Under the pieces are notes generated by a model. That model saw only the letters and a list, made by a program, of their open reading frames with translations. It had not been told where the DNA came from and did not search any database. A program made the position numbers and the translations under genes. From NCBI GenBank assembly GCA_016875915.1, contig VGOM01000004.1, forward strand, positions 1 through 64,000: a DNA stretch of 64,000 nucleotides, read 5' to 3'. This document shows positions 9,883 to 18,920 of the stretch, in pieces. Within the stretch, counting starts at the first letter, position 1. Each line of letters begins with the position of its first letter. Origin of the DNA: Chloroflexota bacterium. GTDB taxonomy: Bacteria; Chloroflexota; Dehalococcoidia; UBA2247; RBG-13-53-26.

Positions 9883-10539
9883 CTACTTCGGTGCTGCTTC
9901 CTGGGCCAGCCTGGTCAGCCGCCGGAAGCTGGCCGCCGGGTCGGGCTGGAGGAAGACGGCGCTTCCCACGCAGATGGTGTTCACTCCCAGCCGGGCCATC
10001 TGGGCCACGTTGCCTTCCTTGATCCCGCCATCGACACCGATCTCGGTGTCCGGCATGGCCGCCCGCAGCTGCGTCACCTTGTCGAGCACCTCGGGCAGGA
10101 ACTTGGCGCCGTAGAATCCGGGGTGGACCGTCAGGAAGAGTACGCTGTCCACCGTGCCCGCCAGAGGCAGGAAGGCCGGGACCGGCGTCTCCGGATTGAT
10201 GGCCAGCCCTACCCCCAGCCCGGCAGCCCTGGCCCGGGCGATGACCGCTTCCGGCGATGGCGCAGCCTCGAAGTGGAACACCACCCTGCGGGCCCCCGCC
10301 TCGCGGAGGCAGTCGAAGTGTTCCTCGGGGCGCACCGTCATCAGGTGGGCCTCCCACTTCAGCTTCTTGGGTACCGCGGCCAGTTGCCCGCAGGTCACGC
10401 TGTGTGAGGGCACGAACCGGCCGTCCATGATGTCGAACTGCACGTAGTCTGTGAATGACTCCGCCTGGCGCACCATGGCCTCAAGGGCCTTGGGGTCATC
10501 GGTGAGAACGGCGGGGACTATCGTGGAGCCTTTCCTCAT
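9883..10539 (-). CDS. ribulose-phosphate 3-epimerase-like TIM barrel, one metal ligand altered
   Basis: The 218 residues match Rpe throughout: FDIMDGRFVPS (about 36-46), EAHLM (about 64), VFHFEAAPSP, LTVHPGFYGAKF and IGVDGGIKEGN, with both catalytic Asp residues (in DIMDG and VDGG) present. True Rpe has His-x-Asp at the start of the first motif, where the His binds the metal; here the position is Gln (VQFD). The usual PSILS start is PAVLT. Epimerase activity is therefore uncertain and the protein may act on another sugar phosphate. It lies 44 bp downstream of queA on the same strand and is probably cotranscribed with it. Confidence 0.8.
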   Translation of the reverse strand: MRKGSTIVPAVLTDDPKALEAMVRQAESFTDYVQFDIMDGRFVPSHSVTCGQLAAVPKKLKWEAHLMTVRPEEHFDCLREAGARRVVFHFEAAPSPEAVIARARAAGLGVGLAINPETPVPAFLPLAGTVDSVLFLTVHPGFYGAKFLPEVLDKVTQLRAAMPDTEIGVDGGIKEGNVAQMARLGVNTICVGSAVFLQPDPAASFRRLTRLAQEAAPK

Positions 10540-10583
10540 TCGGGCTGCCTCTCCGGGACTGGCTCAAACCACGGCTGATTGTA

Positions 10584-11624
10584 TCACAGAATGAGCATGG
10601 CGTCGCCGAAGCTGTAGAACCGGTAGCCCTCCCTGATCGCCTCCTCATAGGCCGTGTCGATCAGCCCCTTCCCGGCGAAGGCGGACACCAGCATCAGCAG
10701 CGTGGAGCGGGGCAGGTGGAAGTTGGTGATCAGGCTGTCCACCAGCCGGAAGCGGTGCCCAGGCAGGATGAACAGGGTCGCCCAGCCCCGGAAGGGCTTC
10801 ACTGCACTATCGCCATCCTCATTCCAGGCCGCCGCCTGCTCCAGCAGCCTGGCCGTGGTTGTCCCGGCGCAGACCGCCCGTCCGCCCCTTGCTCTGGCCG
10901 CGTTGATCCTGGCAGCGGTCTCTTCCGAAAGCTCGCCGTACTCCCGGTGTATCCGGTGGAGATGGGGGTCTTCCTCGGAGAGGGGACGGAACGAGTCCAG
11001 TCCCACGTGCAGAGTGACGAAGGCGGTCTCGATGCCCTGCTGCCTGATCTGCGCCAGCAGCTCCGGAGTGAAGTGCAGCCCCGCCGTCGGCGCAGCCACG
11101 CTGCCCTTCTCCCGCGAGTAGACCGTCTGGTAGCGCTCCGGGTCCCCCTGGTAGCCGTGGACGTATGGCGGCAGAGGGACCTCGCCCAGTTCCTCCAGCA
11201 CCGCCTCGCTGTCCAGCCTGACGATCCGCAGGCCCTCTTCGTCTGGGCCCAGTACCTCCACTGAGGCCGGCGCTCTGTCGGGCCGGCGCTTGTCGATCAG
11301 ATTGACTGTCTCGCCAGCCTTTACCCTTCTTGATGGTTTGACCAGGGCCTCCCACACCCCTGGCTCCGAGCGCCGGAGCAGCAGGATCTCCACCATTCCC
11401 CCGCTCCGGCGTCTTCCCGTCAGCCGGGCCGGAATCACCCTGCTGTCGTTCAGCACTAGCAGGTCGCCCGGCCTCAGGTAGCGGCCCAGTTCGTGGAAGC
11501 GGCGGTTTTCGATGGCCCCGTCTATCCTGTGCAGCACCATCAGCCGTGAGTGGTCCCGGGGCTCGGCCGGGGTCTGGGCGATCAGTTCATGCGGCAGATG
11601 GTAGTCGAAGTCGGCGGTTCTCAT
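10584..11624 (-). CDS. queA: S-adenosylmethionine:tRNA ribosyltransferase-isomerase
   Basis: Makes epoxyqueuosine in tRNA from the preQ1 nucleotide, using the ribosyl group of SAM. The 346-residue protein shows the family's FDYHLPHELIAQTPAEPRD start, the LVLNDSRVIPARL motif near residue 60, PLPPYVHGY, VAAPTAGLHFT and NFHLPRSTLLMLVSAF. The frame continues 21 codons upstream, but the conserved N-terminus begins at MRTADFDY (ATG 11624-11622). No strong ribosome binding site is seen. The rpe-like gene follows on the same strand. Confidence 0.96.
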   Translation of the reverse strand: MRTADFDYHLPHELIAQTPAEPRDHSRLMVLHRIDGAIENRRFHELGRYLRPGDLLVLNDSRVIPARLTGRRRSGGMVEILLLRRSEPGVWEALVKPSRRVKAGETVNLIDKRRPDRAPASVEVLGPDEEGLRIVRLDSEAVLEELGEVPLPPYVHGYQGDPERYQTVYSREKGSVAAPTAGLHFTPELLAQIRQQGIETAFVTLHVGLDSFRPLSEEDPHLHRIHREYGELSEETAARINAARARGGRAVCAGTTTARLLEQAAAWNEDGDSAVKPFRGWATLFILPGHRFRLVDSLITNFHLPRSTLLMLVSAFAGKGLIDTAYEEAIREGYRFYSFGDAMLIL

Positions 11625-11722
11625 ATGGTGCTGTCCCGCGCTTGGCCTGAGCAGAAAGACTAGCACAGGGCGGATCGCTCCGTCCATTGAGGGGCGGCCG
11701 TGCCTCCGCCGGACAAGACAGA

Positions 11723-11752
11723 CAGGGGGTGGCTCCGCCGAGCCACCCCCTG
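11723..11752 (-). terminator. rho-independent-type hairpin after fhs
   Basis: A perfect 13-bp stem (11723-11735 with 11740-11752) and a 4-nt loop. On the minus strand it is followed by a T-rich stretch (TCTGTCTTGTCC). It lies 28 bp beyond the fhs stop codon and upstream of queA. Confidence 0.75.
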
Positions 11753-11780
11753 TGGTTCCCTTGTCGTCCGTCGAGCCAGG

Positions 11781-13544
11781 CTAGAAAAGCCCGCTCACCT
11801 TCCCCGTGTTCACGTCCACATCCACCCTCCTGAAAGCGGGATCGGACGAAGTCCCCGGCATCAGGCTGATGGTCCCCGCCATGGGGCAGAGGAACTTCGC
11901 GCCGGAGTAGATCAGGACGTCTCGAATGGGCAGGTTCCAGCCCTTGGGCACGCCCTTCCGGGCGGGATCGTGGGTCAGGCTGAGGTGCGTCTTCACCATC
12001 ATTGTCGAGTATTCATCGTACTTGGCGTCCTTCTCAAACGCCTTGGCCTTCTCCTCGGCCTCGGGGGTCCAGGCCACGCCGTCAGCCCCGTACACCGTCT
12101 TGGCGATCTTGGCTACCCTGTCCCGCAGCTTCATCTCGCTGGGGTAGAGGAACCTGAAGTCGTTCTTGTCCTTGGTGGCTGCTATGACGGCATCGGCCAG
12201 CTCCAGGGCTCCGTCGCCGCCGTTGGCCCAGTGCGACGAGAAGGCGCAGCGTGCCCCGGCCGCCTCGGCTGCCTTGCGGACCAGGTTGATCTCATCCTTG
12301 CTGTCCGTGTGGAAGGAGTTGATGCACACCACCGGGTTGATGCCAGCCGTCTTGATGGTATTGATGTGGTGCAGCAGATTGGGCAGGCCCTTCTCCAGCA
12401 GCTTCAGGTCTTCCTTGGTGTAGGACTCGGGCAGCGGCAGTCCCGCTACCACCTTCGGTCCGCCGCCGTGCATCTTCAGCGCTCGGATGGTGGCCACCAG
12501 CACCGACACCTGCGGTATCAGGCCGCTGAGGCGGCACTTCACGTTCCAGAACTTCTCGAAGCCGATGTCTGCAGCGAAGCCGCTCTCGGTGACCACGTAG
12601 TCGGCCATCTTCAGTGCCAGACGGTCCGCGATGATCGAGTTCTGGCCCACGGCGATGTTGGCGAAGGGGCCGGCATGAACCAGGACCGGCTGGTACTCCA
12701 CCGTGCTGCACAGGGTGGGGTTGATGGCGTTGCGCATGAAGGCCGTCATGGCCCCGCCCACCTCCAGGTCCCCTGTGGTCACCGGGTTGCCCTTCTTGTC
12801 GTAGGCCACTGTGATCTTGTCCATTCTCTCCCGCAGGTCCTTCAGGTCCCTGACTATGGACAGCATGGCCATCAGTTCGGAGCTCACGGCGATGCCGAAC
12901 CTGGACTGCATGGTGTAGCCGTCCATCCGCCCGCCCAGGCCGATGATGATGTTCCGCAGGCTCTGAGCGCAGAAGTCGATGATCCAGCCCATCTCTACCC
13001 TGGTGGGGTCAACGTCCAGGCGGCGCATCCCGGTCAGCCGCTGCAGTTGCTCGTCAGTGTAGTTGCGTTCGTGCTGCATTCTGGAGGTCAAGGCTACCAT
13101 GGCCAGATTGTGGGCGTTCATCAGGTCGTTGATGTCGCCCGTCAGCCCCATGGAGAACTCCGTCATGGGGATCAGCAGGGCGTTGCCGCCGCCGGCCGCC
13201 GTCCCCTTGATGTTCATGGTGGGGCCGCCGGATGGCTGGCGGATGCAGCCCAGCACGCTCTGTTTGCGCTTGCCTAGGCCCTCGACCAGACCCAGCAGAG
13301 AGGTGGTCTTGCCCTCACCCAGTGGGGTGGGCGTGATGGCCGTCACCTCAATGTACTTGCCGTCTGGCTTGCTCTTGAGGCGGTCAATGACCCTGAGGAA
13401 GTCGAGCTTCGCTATCCTCCCATACTGAATGACCTCGTCCTTCTTCAGCCCGAGCGTCTTCTGCCAGTCCTCGGCGCTTGGCATACTCTCTTCCGCCGCC
13501 TGTGCGATCTCCCAGTCCTTCATCTTCGTTGCATCGTACGCCAC
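11781..13544 (-). CDS. fhs: formate--tetrahydrofolate ligase
   Basis: ATP-dependent formation of 10-formyl-THF, the entry of formate into the methyl branch of the Wood-Ljungdahl pathway and into one-carbon pools. The 587 residues start with a DWEIAQAA helix. The P-loop TPLGEGKTT is near residue 73, followed by [19 protein letters not shown] and [13 protein letters not shown]. The C-terminal [16 protein letters not shown] is close to the family ending. It is somewhat longer than the typical 555-560 residues. It lies 105 bp downstream of folD and is probably cotranscribed from the folD promoter. Confidence 0.97.
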   Translation of the reverse strand: MAYDATKMKDWEIAQAAEESMPSAEDWQKTLGLKKDEVIQYGRIAKLDFLRVIDRLKSKPDGKYIEVTAITPTPLGEGKTTSLLGLVEGLGKRKQSVLGCIRQPSGGPTMNIKGTAAGGGNALLIPMTEFSMGLTGDINDLMNAHNLAMVALTSRMQHERNYTDEQLQRLTGMRRLDVDPTRVEMGWIIDFCAQSLRNIIIGLGGRMDGYTMQSRFGIAVSSELMAMLSIVRDLKDLRERMDKITVAYDKKGNPVTTGDLEVGGAMTAFMRNAINPTLCSTVEYQPVLVHAGPFANIAVGQNSIIADRLALKMADYVVTESGFAADIGFEKFWNVKCRLSGLIPQVSVLVATIRALKMHGGGPKVVAGLPLPESYTKEDLKLLEKGLPNLLHHINTIKTAGINPVVCINSFHTDSKDEINLVRKAAEAAGARCAFSSHWANGGDGALELADAVIAATKDKNDFRFLYPSEMKLRDRVAKIAKTVYGADGVAWTPEAEEKAKAFEKDAKYDEYSTMMVKTHLSLTHDPARKGVPKGWNLPIRDVLIYSGAKFLCPMAGTISLMPGTSSDPAFRRVDVDVNTGKVSGLF

Positions 13545-13649
13545 ATAGACCTCCTGATTCTTTCGTTCACCCGAATATCAGCCCCGTTCAGGGCAGTATT
13601 CCACAACCGGCGTCCTGACCTCCGCCTGAGCCGCTCCTTCCCGAACCGC

Positions 13650-14537
13650 CTAGTGCGACTTAGCCTGCATCTCAGCGGCCCGGACCGTGTTCTGCATCAG
13701 CATGGTGATTGTCATCGGGCCTACCCCGCCGGGCACCGGAGTGATGGCCTTGGCCTTTTCCTTGATGGCGTCGAAATCGGTGTCGCCCACCAGCCGGAAC
13801 CCCGCCTTCTTGGTCGGGTCGGAGATCCGGTTCACTCCCACGTCAATGACCACGGCGCCGTCTTTGACCATGTCCGCTGTGATCGCCTTCGGGCTGCCCA
13901 TGGCGGCGATGACGATGTCCGCCTGGCGGACGATCTCGGCCATGTTCTTTGTCCCGGTGTGGACCATGGTCACCGTGGCGTTGGCCCCCTTCTTCTTCTG
14001 TATCAGGATGGCCAGCACTGGCTTGCCCACGATGTTGCTCCGGCCGCAGACCACCACATGCTTCCCTTCGGGACTGTTGCCGCTGCGCACCAGCAGCTCC
14101 TGGACGCCGTGCGGTGTGCAGGGCATGAAATACGGCTCGCCGATGAGCAGCTTGCCCACGTTCACTGGATGGAATCCGTCAACGTCCTTCTTTGGCTCGA
14201 TCAGGTTGAGCACCTTGTCGGCATCTATGTGCTTCGGCAGCGGGAGCTGCACCAGGATGCCATGGAACTTGGGGTCCTTGTTGAGCTGTTCCACCTTGTG
14301 CAGCAGCTCCTTCTCCGTGGTCTGTTCGGGGAACACTATCGTCTCTGAGTAGATGCCGATCTCCTCCGAGGCCTTGGTCTTGCCCGAGACGTAGGAGACT
14401 GAAGCCGGGTCCTCACCCACCCGCACCATCACCAGCCCCGGGGTGATGCCCTTCTTCTTCAGCTCGGCTACCTTGACCTTCAGTTCCTCGCGGATTTCCT
14501 CGGCTACCTTGGTCCCACTTATCAACTCTGCCGGCAT
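13650..14537 (-). CDS. folD: bifunctional methylene-THF dehydrogenase / methenyl-THF cyclohydrolase
   Basis: Interconverts 10-formyl-, methenyl- and methylene-THF with NAD(P). The 295-residue protein shows the catalytic Tyr/Lys motif SYVSGKTKASEEIGI (about 49-63), GILVQLPLPKHID, PKKDVDGFHPVN, the nucleotide-binding VVVCGRSNIVGKP and the C-terminal TPVPGGVGPMTITML. GGAGGGAC lies upstream of the ATG. It is the first gene of the folD-fhs operon, so together the two link formate and methylene-THF. Confidence 0.97.
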   Translation of the reverse strand: MPAELISGTKVAEEIREELKVKVAELKKKGITPGLVMVRVGEDPASVSYVSGKTKASEEIGIYSETIVFPEQTTEKELLHKVEQLNKDPKFHGILVQLPLPKHIDADKVLNLIEPKKDVDGFHPVNVGKLLIGEPYFMPCTPHGVQELLVRSGNSPEGKHVVVCGRSNIVGKPVLAILIQKKKGANATVTMVHTGTKNMAEIVRQADIVIAAMGSPKAITADMVKDGAVVIDVGVNRISDPTKKAGFRLVGDTDFDAIKEKAKAITPVPGGVGPMTITMLMQNTVRAAEMQAKSH

Positions 14538-14817
14538 TTCTGTTGTCCCTCCTCTTCCGTTTTGTCCGGGATGGCAGTCCTTCGCTGTTCTATCCTATCG
14601 CCTGCAGGGCGCTTGTTCGTCCGGTCTGCTCGCGCAGGCGCCCCGGCGGAGCCCTATCTTGCTTGGAACGGGGGCGTTCCCCGCCTGATGGTCTGAGGTT
14701 GCCGCTGGGTCACGGTAGGGCGCTGGGTTTCTGGGGGACAAAGATCAGTGTCGAGGGCGGAATGTGAGTGCCAGACAAGGTCATTCAGAGGTACTTGCAC
14801 CAACTCACCCCTGGACA
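14538..14817 (-). promoter_or_regulatory. long structured 5' leader of folD-fhs
   Basis: About 280 nt separate the predicted start from the folD ATG. On the minus strand it contains possible stems such as GGCGGGGAACGCCCCC (about 14684-14669) and CGCCTGC (14640-14634) pairing with GCAGGCG (about 14605-14599). I looked for ZTP, THF, SAM and T-box signatures and did not find them. Whether it is a regulatory RNA is unknown. The plus strand of this stretch also lies upstream of the small membrane protein and shows no clear gene. Confidence 0.35.
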
Positions 14818-14824
14818 ACTCCAG

Positions 14825-14854
14825 ATTATATCATCGCCAATTGACGCCCTGCAA
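14825..14854 (-). promoter_or_regulatory. extended -10 promoter of folD-fhs
   Basis: On the minus strand, TTGCAG (14854-14849), an 18-nt spacer and TGA-TATAAT (hexamer 14830-14825). The perfect, extended -10 makes this a good candidate. The predicted start is near 14817. Confidence 0.6.
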
Positions 14855-14954
14855 ATGGTGCCGTCGGCGCTGCCGCGGCAGACGTCGCCACGCCGCCCTC
14901 CGATGGTGGACTGGCCACAGGTCGTGTAGTATCCTTGGGCCGCAAGGGAGGCGT

Positions 14955-15386
14955 ATGAAGAATCCCACGACGCTGCTTCGCATCAGCTACTGGCTCGGGG
15001 CCATTGTCGACGGATTCATGGTCGTTCCGATGCTGTCTCCCAGGGTCGCCGGAATGCTATTCGGCATCGAGGATTTCGATCCTGGCGATGAGTACAGATA
15101 CGCCATGATGATTGGAGCGTCTCTGATGCTTGGTTGGACAACCCTGCTCATTTGGGCCGACCGGAAGCCTCTCGAAAGAAGAGGGGTCCTTCTGATCACG
15201 GTTCTTCCAGTGATCATCGGACTGGCCCTGGCAGGTGTTTTTGCCGTGAAGGTTGGCATGATCGGAGTGGAAAGGATGATCCCTGTATGGGCACTCCAGA
15301 CCATTATTGTCGTGTTGTTCTGCTGCAGCTACCGCTCTGCCACGAGATCCAATGATAAGCTCGCTAGGACCGGGGACAAACCCTAG
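14955..15386 (+). CDS. small four-helix membrane protein of unknown function
   Basis: I do not recognise a family. The 143-residue protein has four hydrophobic segments: about residues 9-32 (SYWLGAIVDGFMVVPML), 53-72 (MMIGASLMLGWTTLLIW), 80-102 (VLLITVLPVIIGLALAGVF) and 111-128 (WALQTIIVVLFCC). A basic, polar C-terminus follows. There is no signal-peptide cleavage pattern and no catalytic motif. ATG 14955 is chosen because AAGGGAGG sits just upstream; the longer in-frame extension is Arg/Cys-rich and unlikely. It stands alone between folD and a broken DUF2804 gene. Confidence 0.75.
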   Translation: MKNPTTLLRISYWLGAIVDGFMVVPMLSPRVAGMLFGIEDFDPGDEYRYAMMIGASLMLGWTTLLIWADRKPLERRGVLLITVLPVIIGLALAGVFAVKVGMIGVERMIPVWALQTIIVVLFCCSYRSATRSNDKLARTGDKP

Positions 15387-15433
15387 CCCCGTGTCTCCAG
15401 TGGGAGACAGGATAACAGAACGCCCGGCGGAAC

Positions 15434-16472
15434 CTACCAGGTTGAGGTGTGGTCCTCCGCCAGTCCGAAGGCCTTCTCCACGCTGTGTCTTCTCCCTTCG
15501 GAGTCCGTCAGCGTCCCCGAGTACAGGCCGTAGGGCTGGTCGTAGGCTGACCGCACCAGGCAGAAGTTGACCCGCTCCCGGCGCAGCCCCTGGGGCACCA
15601 GTTGGAGGTCAACCCTGCCGTCCTCCGTCCGGATGGCCCATGGTTGCCTCGTGTCCCTTGGAATCTCGAAGCGGGCCGGTCCCACCAGCGAGATCTGATT
15701 CCCGTGCCAGATGCAGTTCTCATTGAATCGCGCGTCATCCCGGATCACATTGTGCGTCAGGTTGACGCCGAGGATGCCCCCCCGCGGAGTCCATGGTGGC
15801 GAAGGTGGCCCACCTCCAGAAGGTGTGGCGCGGGTAGTACGCCTTGTGGTAGTCCAGCAGGCCCACGCAGCGGTCCGGGGTGAACACCACCCGCTCGCCG
15901 CCCACCTCGAGCACTCCGTTGGCTGGGCAGGCTGACTTGTGGGTGAACATGGGGCGGTTGGCGCTCAGCGGCAGCAGCGCTGACAGCGGCTGCGTCCGGG
16001 CGGGGTCTTCATGCAGCACCAGGCTGCCCGCCACCGCGGGCAGGCCGTGCCTCTCCCCGACCTCGATGTCGAAGCGGTGCACCTGCCTGCCGAGGTGATT
16101 GTGCACCGAGACGCGGTAGCCCCGGGCCTCAAATCGCCCTGAGTGGTCCCACACGTTGGCCGGGGCGCGGAACCTGCCCGGTGGCAGCTTCCACTCGTGC
16201 TCGAAGGCCTTGCCCGTCCGCCGGTCGTACAGATGCAGCCACGAGGTCGCCAGGAAGCCCAGATCCACCACAGCCAGGCTGAGGTACCACTCGTCGTGGA
16301 CCACGGCGATGTGCACCCACTGCTTCAGACGGAAGCGCCGCAGCCCCGGGAGACGGGGGATTCCGCACTCTGCGTCCAGCAGGTTCAGGTCCCGGAACGT
16401 CCGCCCGAAGCGGCCGAACTGTACTTCTCCGTTGATGACTGCCTTCTCGGGTGGTTCCGGCAATACCGTCAT
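15434..16472 (-). pseudogene. DUF2804-type protein, frameshifted
   Basis: Two overlapping minus-strand frames make one DUF2804-like protein. Residues 1 to about 230 read in one frame (VHIAVVHDEWYLSLAV, then FWRWATFATMDSAGG). The remainder is in another frame (VIRDDARFNENCIWHG to the stop at 15434). The break falls in a run of seven C (15777-15783, G on the coding strand). With six, the frame would read through as DSAGGILGVNLTHNVIRDD. Either this is a homopolymer sequencing error or the gene is inactivated. The reconstructed length of about 345 residues suits the family, whose function is unknown. Confidence 0.8.
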
Positions 16473-16575
16473 CGCCTGCCCTCGGATGGTGGAATCCCTT
16501 TCGCGTGTGGATGCGCTGAGGCATTATACCATCCGGCCGCTGCCCGGAGGCTGGCCGGAGCCTGACGTGCTGAGG

Positions 16576-16605
16576 TTGGACAGGCGGGAACCCCTGCCGT
16601 ATAAT
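16576..16605 (+). promoter_or_regulatory. promoter of argJ
   Basis: TTGGAC (16576-16581), an 18-nt spacer and a perfect TATAAT (16600-16605). The ATG of argJ begins 13 nt after the hexamer end, so the mRNA would have about 6 nt of leader and no ribosome binding site. Confidence 0.75.
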
Positions 16606-16617
16606 GCCCTCACTCCA

Positions 16618-17835
16618 ATGTCCTCCGGATTTCGCGCCGTCGTCGATGGCACGGTCACTTCCCCTGCCGGCTTCCTGGCCGGCGCTGTCCACGCTGGCAT
16701 CAAGACCCGGGGTGAGGCCCCCCTGGACCTGGGCATCCTCTATTCCGAGTCCCCCTGTGTGGCGGCCGGAGTCTTCACCACCAACAAGGTGCAGGCCGCT
16801 CCTGTGCTCCTCTCTCAGGAGAGGATAGCCCGGGCAAGCGCCCGTGCCCTGGTGGTCAATGCCGGCTGCGCCAACGCCTGCACTGGAGAGCAGGGGTTGG
16901 CCGATGCCCGGGAGATGGCCGCACTGGCTGCCCGGAAGGTCGGGGTTGTGCCGGGGCAGGTCCTGGTGGCCAGCACCGGCGTCATCGGCGTTCCTCTGCC
17001 CATGGATCGGATCAGGGGGGGCATTCCTCGGATCAGCCTGGCCCGCGATGGCGGACACAGGCTGACGCAGGCCATCATGACCACTGACACCTTCCCCAAG
17101 GAAGTCGCCCTGAGCGTCCGGGTCGGCGGGAAGAGGGTCACCGTTGGCGGCGTGGCCAAGGGGGCTGGCATGATCTACCCCAACATGGCCACCCTGCTCT
17201 CCTTCATCACCACGGACGCCGCCATTGATCCCGGCTTCGCCCGGTTTGTGCTGCGCCGGGCGGTGGGCGATTCCTTCAACATGATTGCCGTTGACGGCGA
17301 TACCAGCACCAACGACATGGTTCTGTTGCTGGCCAACGGGCTGGCCGGCAACCCGCCGCTGCGATATGGCACCACGGACGGCCGGCTCTTTGAAGCGGCT
17401 CTCCGCGAGGTCTGCAGCTTCCTGGCCAAGTGCATTGCCCGGGATGGCGAAGGCGCTACCAGGCTGATCGAGGTTGAGGTCGCCCGCGCTGCCACCAAGG
17501 AGGATGCTCGGCTGGCGGCCCGGGCTGTGGTCAACTCCTCACTGGTCAAGGCCGCGGTGCACGGGGCGGACCCCAACTGGGGGAGGATAGTGGCCGCCGT
17601 GGGTCGGAGTGGCGCCGAGGTGGATCAGTCAAGGATCGGCCTCTACCTTGGGGACCTCTGCCTGCTCAAGGCAGGCTCTCCTGTGGACTTCAGTCACGAG
17701 GAAGCCAGGCGCCTCCTCAGCGGCGGTGAAGTCCGCTTCACCGTTCAGCTTAATCTTGGCCGTAGACGGGCCGTCGCCTGGGGCTGTGACCTGTCACAAG
17801 AGTACGTGGTCATCAACAGCGCCTACGCCACCTGA
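16618..17835 (+). CDS. argJ: bifunctional glutamate N-acetyltransferase / ornithine acetyltransferase
   Basis: Recycles the acetyl group from N-acetylornithine to glutamate in arginine synthesis. The 405 residues have the autoprocessing site KGAGMIYPNMATLLSF near residue 182, where the Thr of MATLL is the family nucleophile that starts the beta chain. Other signatures are GVFTTNKVQAAPV, VNAGCANACTG, TSTNDMV and the C-terminal ring of GADPNWGRI. The frame extends upstream, but conserved sequence begins at this ATG and a consensus promoter ends 13 nt before it. argB follows after about 257 bp from its own promoter. Confidence 0.96.
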   Translation: MSSGFRAVVDGTVTSPAGFLAGAVHAGIKTRGEAPLDLGILYSESPCVAAGVFTTNKVQAAPVLLSQERIARASARALVVNAGCANACTGEQGLADAREMAALAARKVGVVPGQVLVASTGVIGVPLPMDRIRGGIPRISLARDGGHRLTQAIMTTDTFPKEVALSVRVGGKRVTVGGVAKGAGMIYPNMATLLSFITTDAAIDPGFARFVLRRAVGDSFNMIAVDGDTSTNDMVLLLANGLAGNPPLRYGTTDGRLFEAALREVCSFLAKCIARDGEGATRLIEVEVARAATKEDARLAARAVVNSSLVKAAVHGADPNWGRIVAAVGRSGAEVDQSRIGLYLGDLCLLKAGSPVDFSHEEARRLLSGGEVRFTVQLNLGRRRAVAWGCDLSQEYVVINSAYAT

Positions 17836-17929
17836 CCCCGTTGGGCTCCCCGCCATCGTCCGGACCGACCCCTCAACAACGTCACGCCCGCCTCTCACCG
17901 ACATGCCAAGGCCCATACCCCTCGATGTC

Positions 17930-17950
17930 ATGCCGCACTTGATGCGGCAT
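17930..17950. repeat. short palindromic unit between argJ and argB
   Basis: ATGCCGCA-CTTGA-TGCGGCAT, a perfect 8-bp stem with a 5-nt loop, preceded by GTC and followed by CC. The composition resembles the widespread dispersed 'GTCAT...CCGC...GCGG...ATCCAG' palindromes of bacterial intergenic DNA. It may also fold in the argJ mRNA 3' end. Only one copy was noticed in this window. Confidence 0.5.
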
Positions 17951-18055
17951 CCAGGTGGGGTTGCGGGCTGCCCAACGGCTCAGGCCCCCTCCGGCCTGTC
18001 TCACAGGATAGGTGCTCGGACGCGGCTGTCCGCGCTTGTGGTGCAGGAATCACGA

Positions 18056-18084
18056 TTGATATCGGCCTGCACTTCTGTTATTCT
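18056..18084 (+). promoter_or_regulatory. promoter of the argB-argD-argG-argH cluster
   Basis: TTGATA (18056-18061), a 17-nt spacer and TATTCT (18079-18084) with TG one base upstream. The predicted start near 18091 lies almost on the argB ATG at 18093. Confidence 0.65.
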
Positions 18085-18092
18085 TGTCCACT

Positions 18093-18902
18093 ATGAATGC
18101 GGGGAAGGGAGGCCGGAAGCCCCTGGCCGGCACCATTGTGGTCAAGCTGGGCGGCAGCACCCTGGGCAGTCACGATCCCACCCTCGATGACCTGGTCGAG
18201 CTGCAGAGACGGGGACTGCGGCCCGTCGTCATCCACGGCGGCGCCAACGTGGTCACCGACTGGCTCAAGCGGCTCGGCATCCCCACCAGATTCGTCAAAG
18301 GGCTGAGGGTCACCGATGCCGAGACCCTCAGGGTGGTCATCGCCATCCTGGCCGGACTGGTCAACAAGGAACTGGTGGCGGCCATCGAAGCCGCCGGTGG
18401 CCGGGCCGTGGGCCTCTGTGGCATCGACGGCGGCCTTCTCGAGGCCTCGGTGAAGGACTCCGACATGGGCTATGTGGGTGAGGTATCGAAGGTGAACCCC
18501 GCCCCGCTCCTGGCCCTGCTGGAGGCCGGCTTCATCCCGGTCATCGCCCCCTTGAGCCTGGAGGCCTCCCGCCAGCCGGGCGACAACGGCTACGTGCTCA
18601 ACGTCAACGGCGACACCGCCGCCGGCATGATCGCCGCGGCCTTGCCTGCCGAGAAGCTGATCTTTCTGACTGATGTGGCCGGCATCCTCGGTGCCTCGGG
18701 CGGGTTGATGTCCCACCTGTCCTGTGCCCAGGCCAGGGGACTGCTCGACTCCGGGGTGGCCTCCGGCGGGATGATCCCCAAGATAGAGGCCTGCCTGGCC
18801 GCCATGGACGGCGTCCGCGCCGCCCGTATCATCGACGGCACATCGCCCCACGCCCTGATCCGGGAGGTGGAGGGCAGCATGGTGGGGACCACCATCGGCT
18901 GA
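18093..18902 (+). CDS. argB: acetylglutamate kinase
   Basis: Phosphorylates N-acetylglutamate, the second step of arginine synthesis. The 269-residue protein has VVKLGGSTL at the N-terminus for ATP binding, VIHGGANVVTDWLKRLG (glutamate-binding GG turn), VNGDTAAGMIAAAL and FLTDVAGIL. MIPKIEACLAAM near the end carries the conserved Lys. An in-frame TTG at 18084 exists but overlaps the -10 box, so ATG 18093 is preferred. argD follows after 18 bp. Confidence 0.95.
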   Translation: MNAGKGGRKPLAGTIVVKLGGSTLGSHDPTLDDLVELQRRGLRPVVIHGGANVVTDWLKRLGIPTRFVKGLRVTDAETLRVVIAILAGLVNKELVAAIEAAGGRAVGLCGIDGGLLEASVKDSDMGYVGEVSKVNPAPLLALLEAGFIPVIAPLSLEASRQPGDNGYVLNVNGDTAAGMIAAALPAEKLIFLTDVAGILGASGGLMSHLSCAQARGLLDSGVASGGMIPKIEACLAAMDGVRAARIIDGTSPHALIREVEGSMVGTTIG

Positions 18903-18920
18903 GCACTTGCGGAGTTGGAA

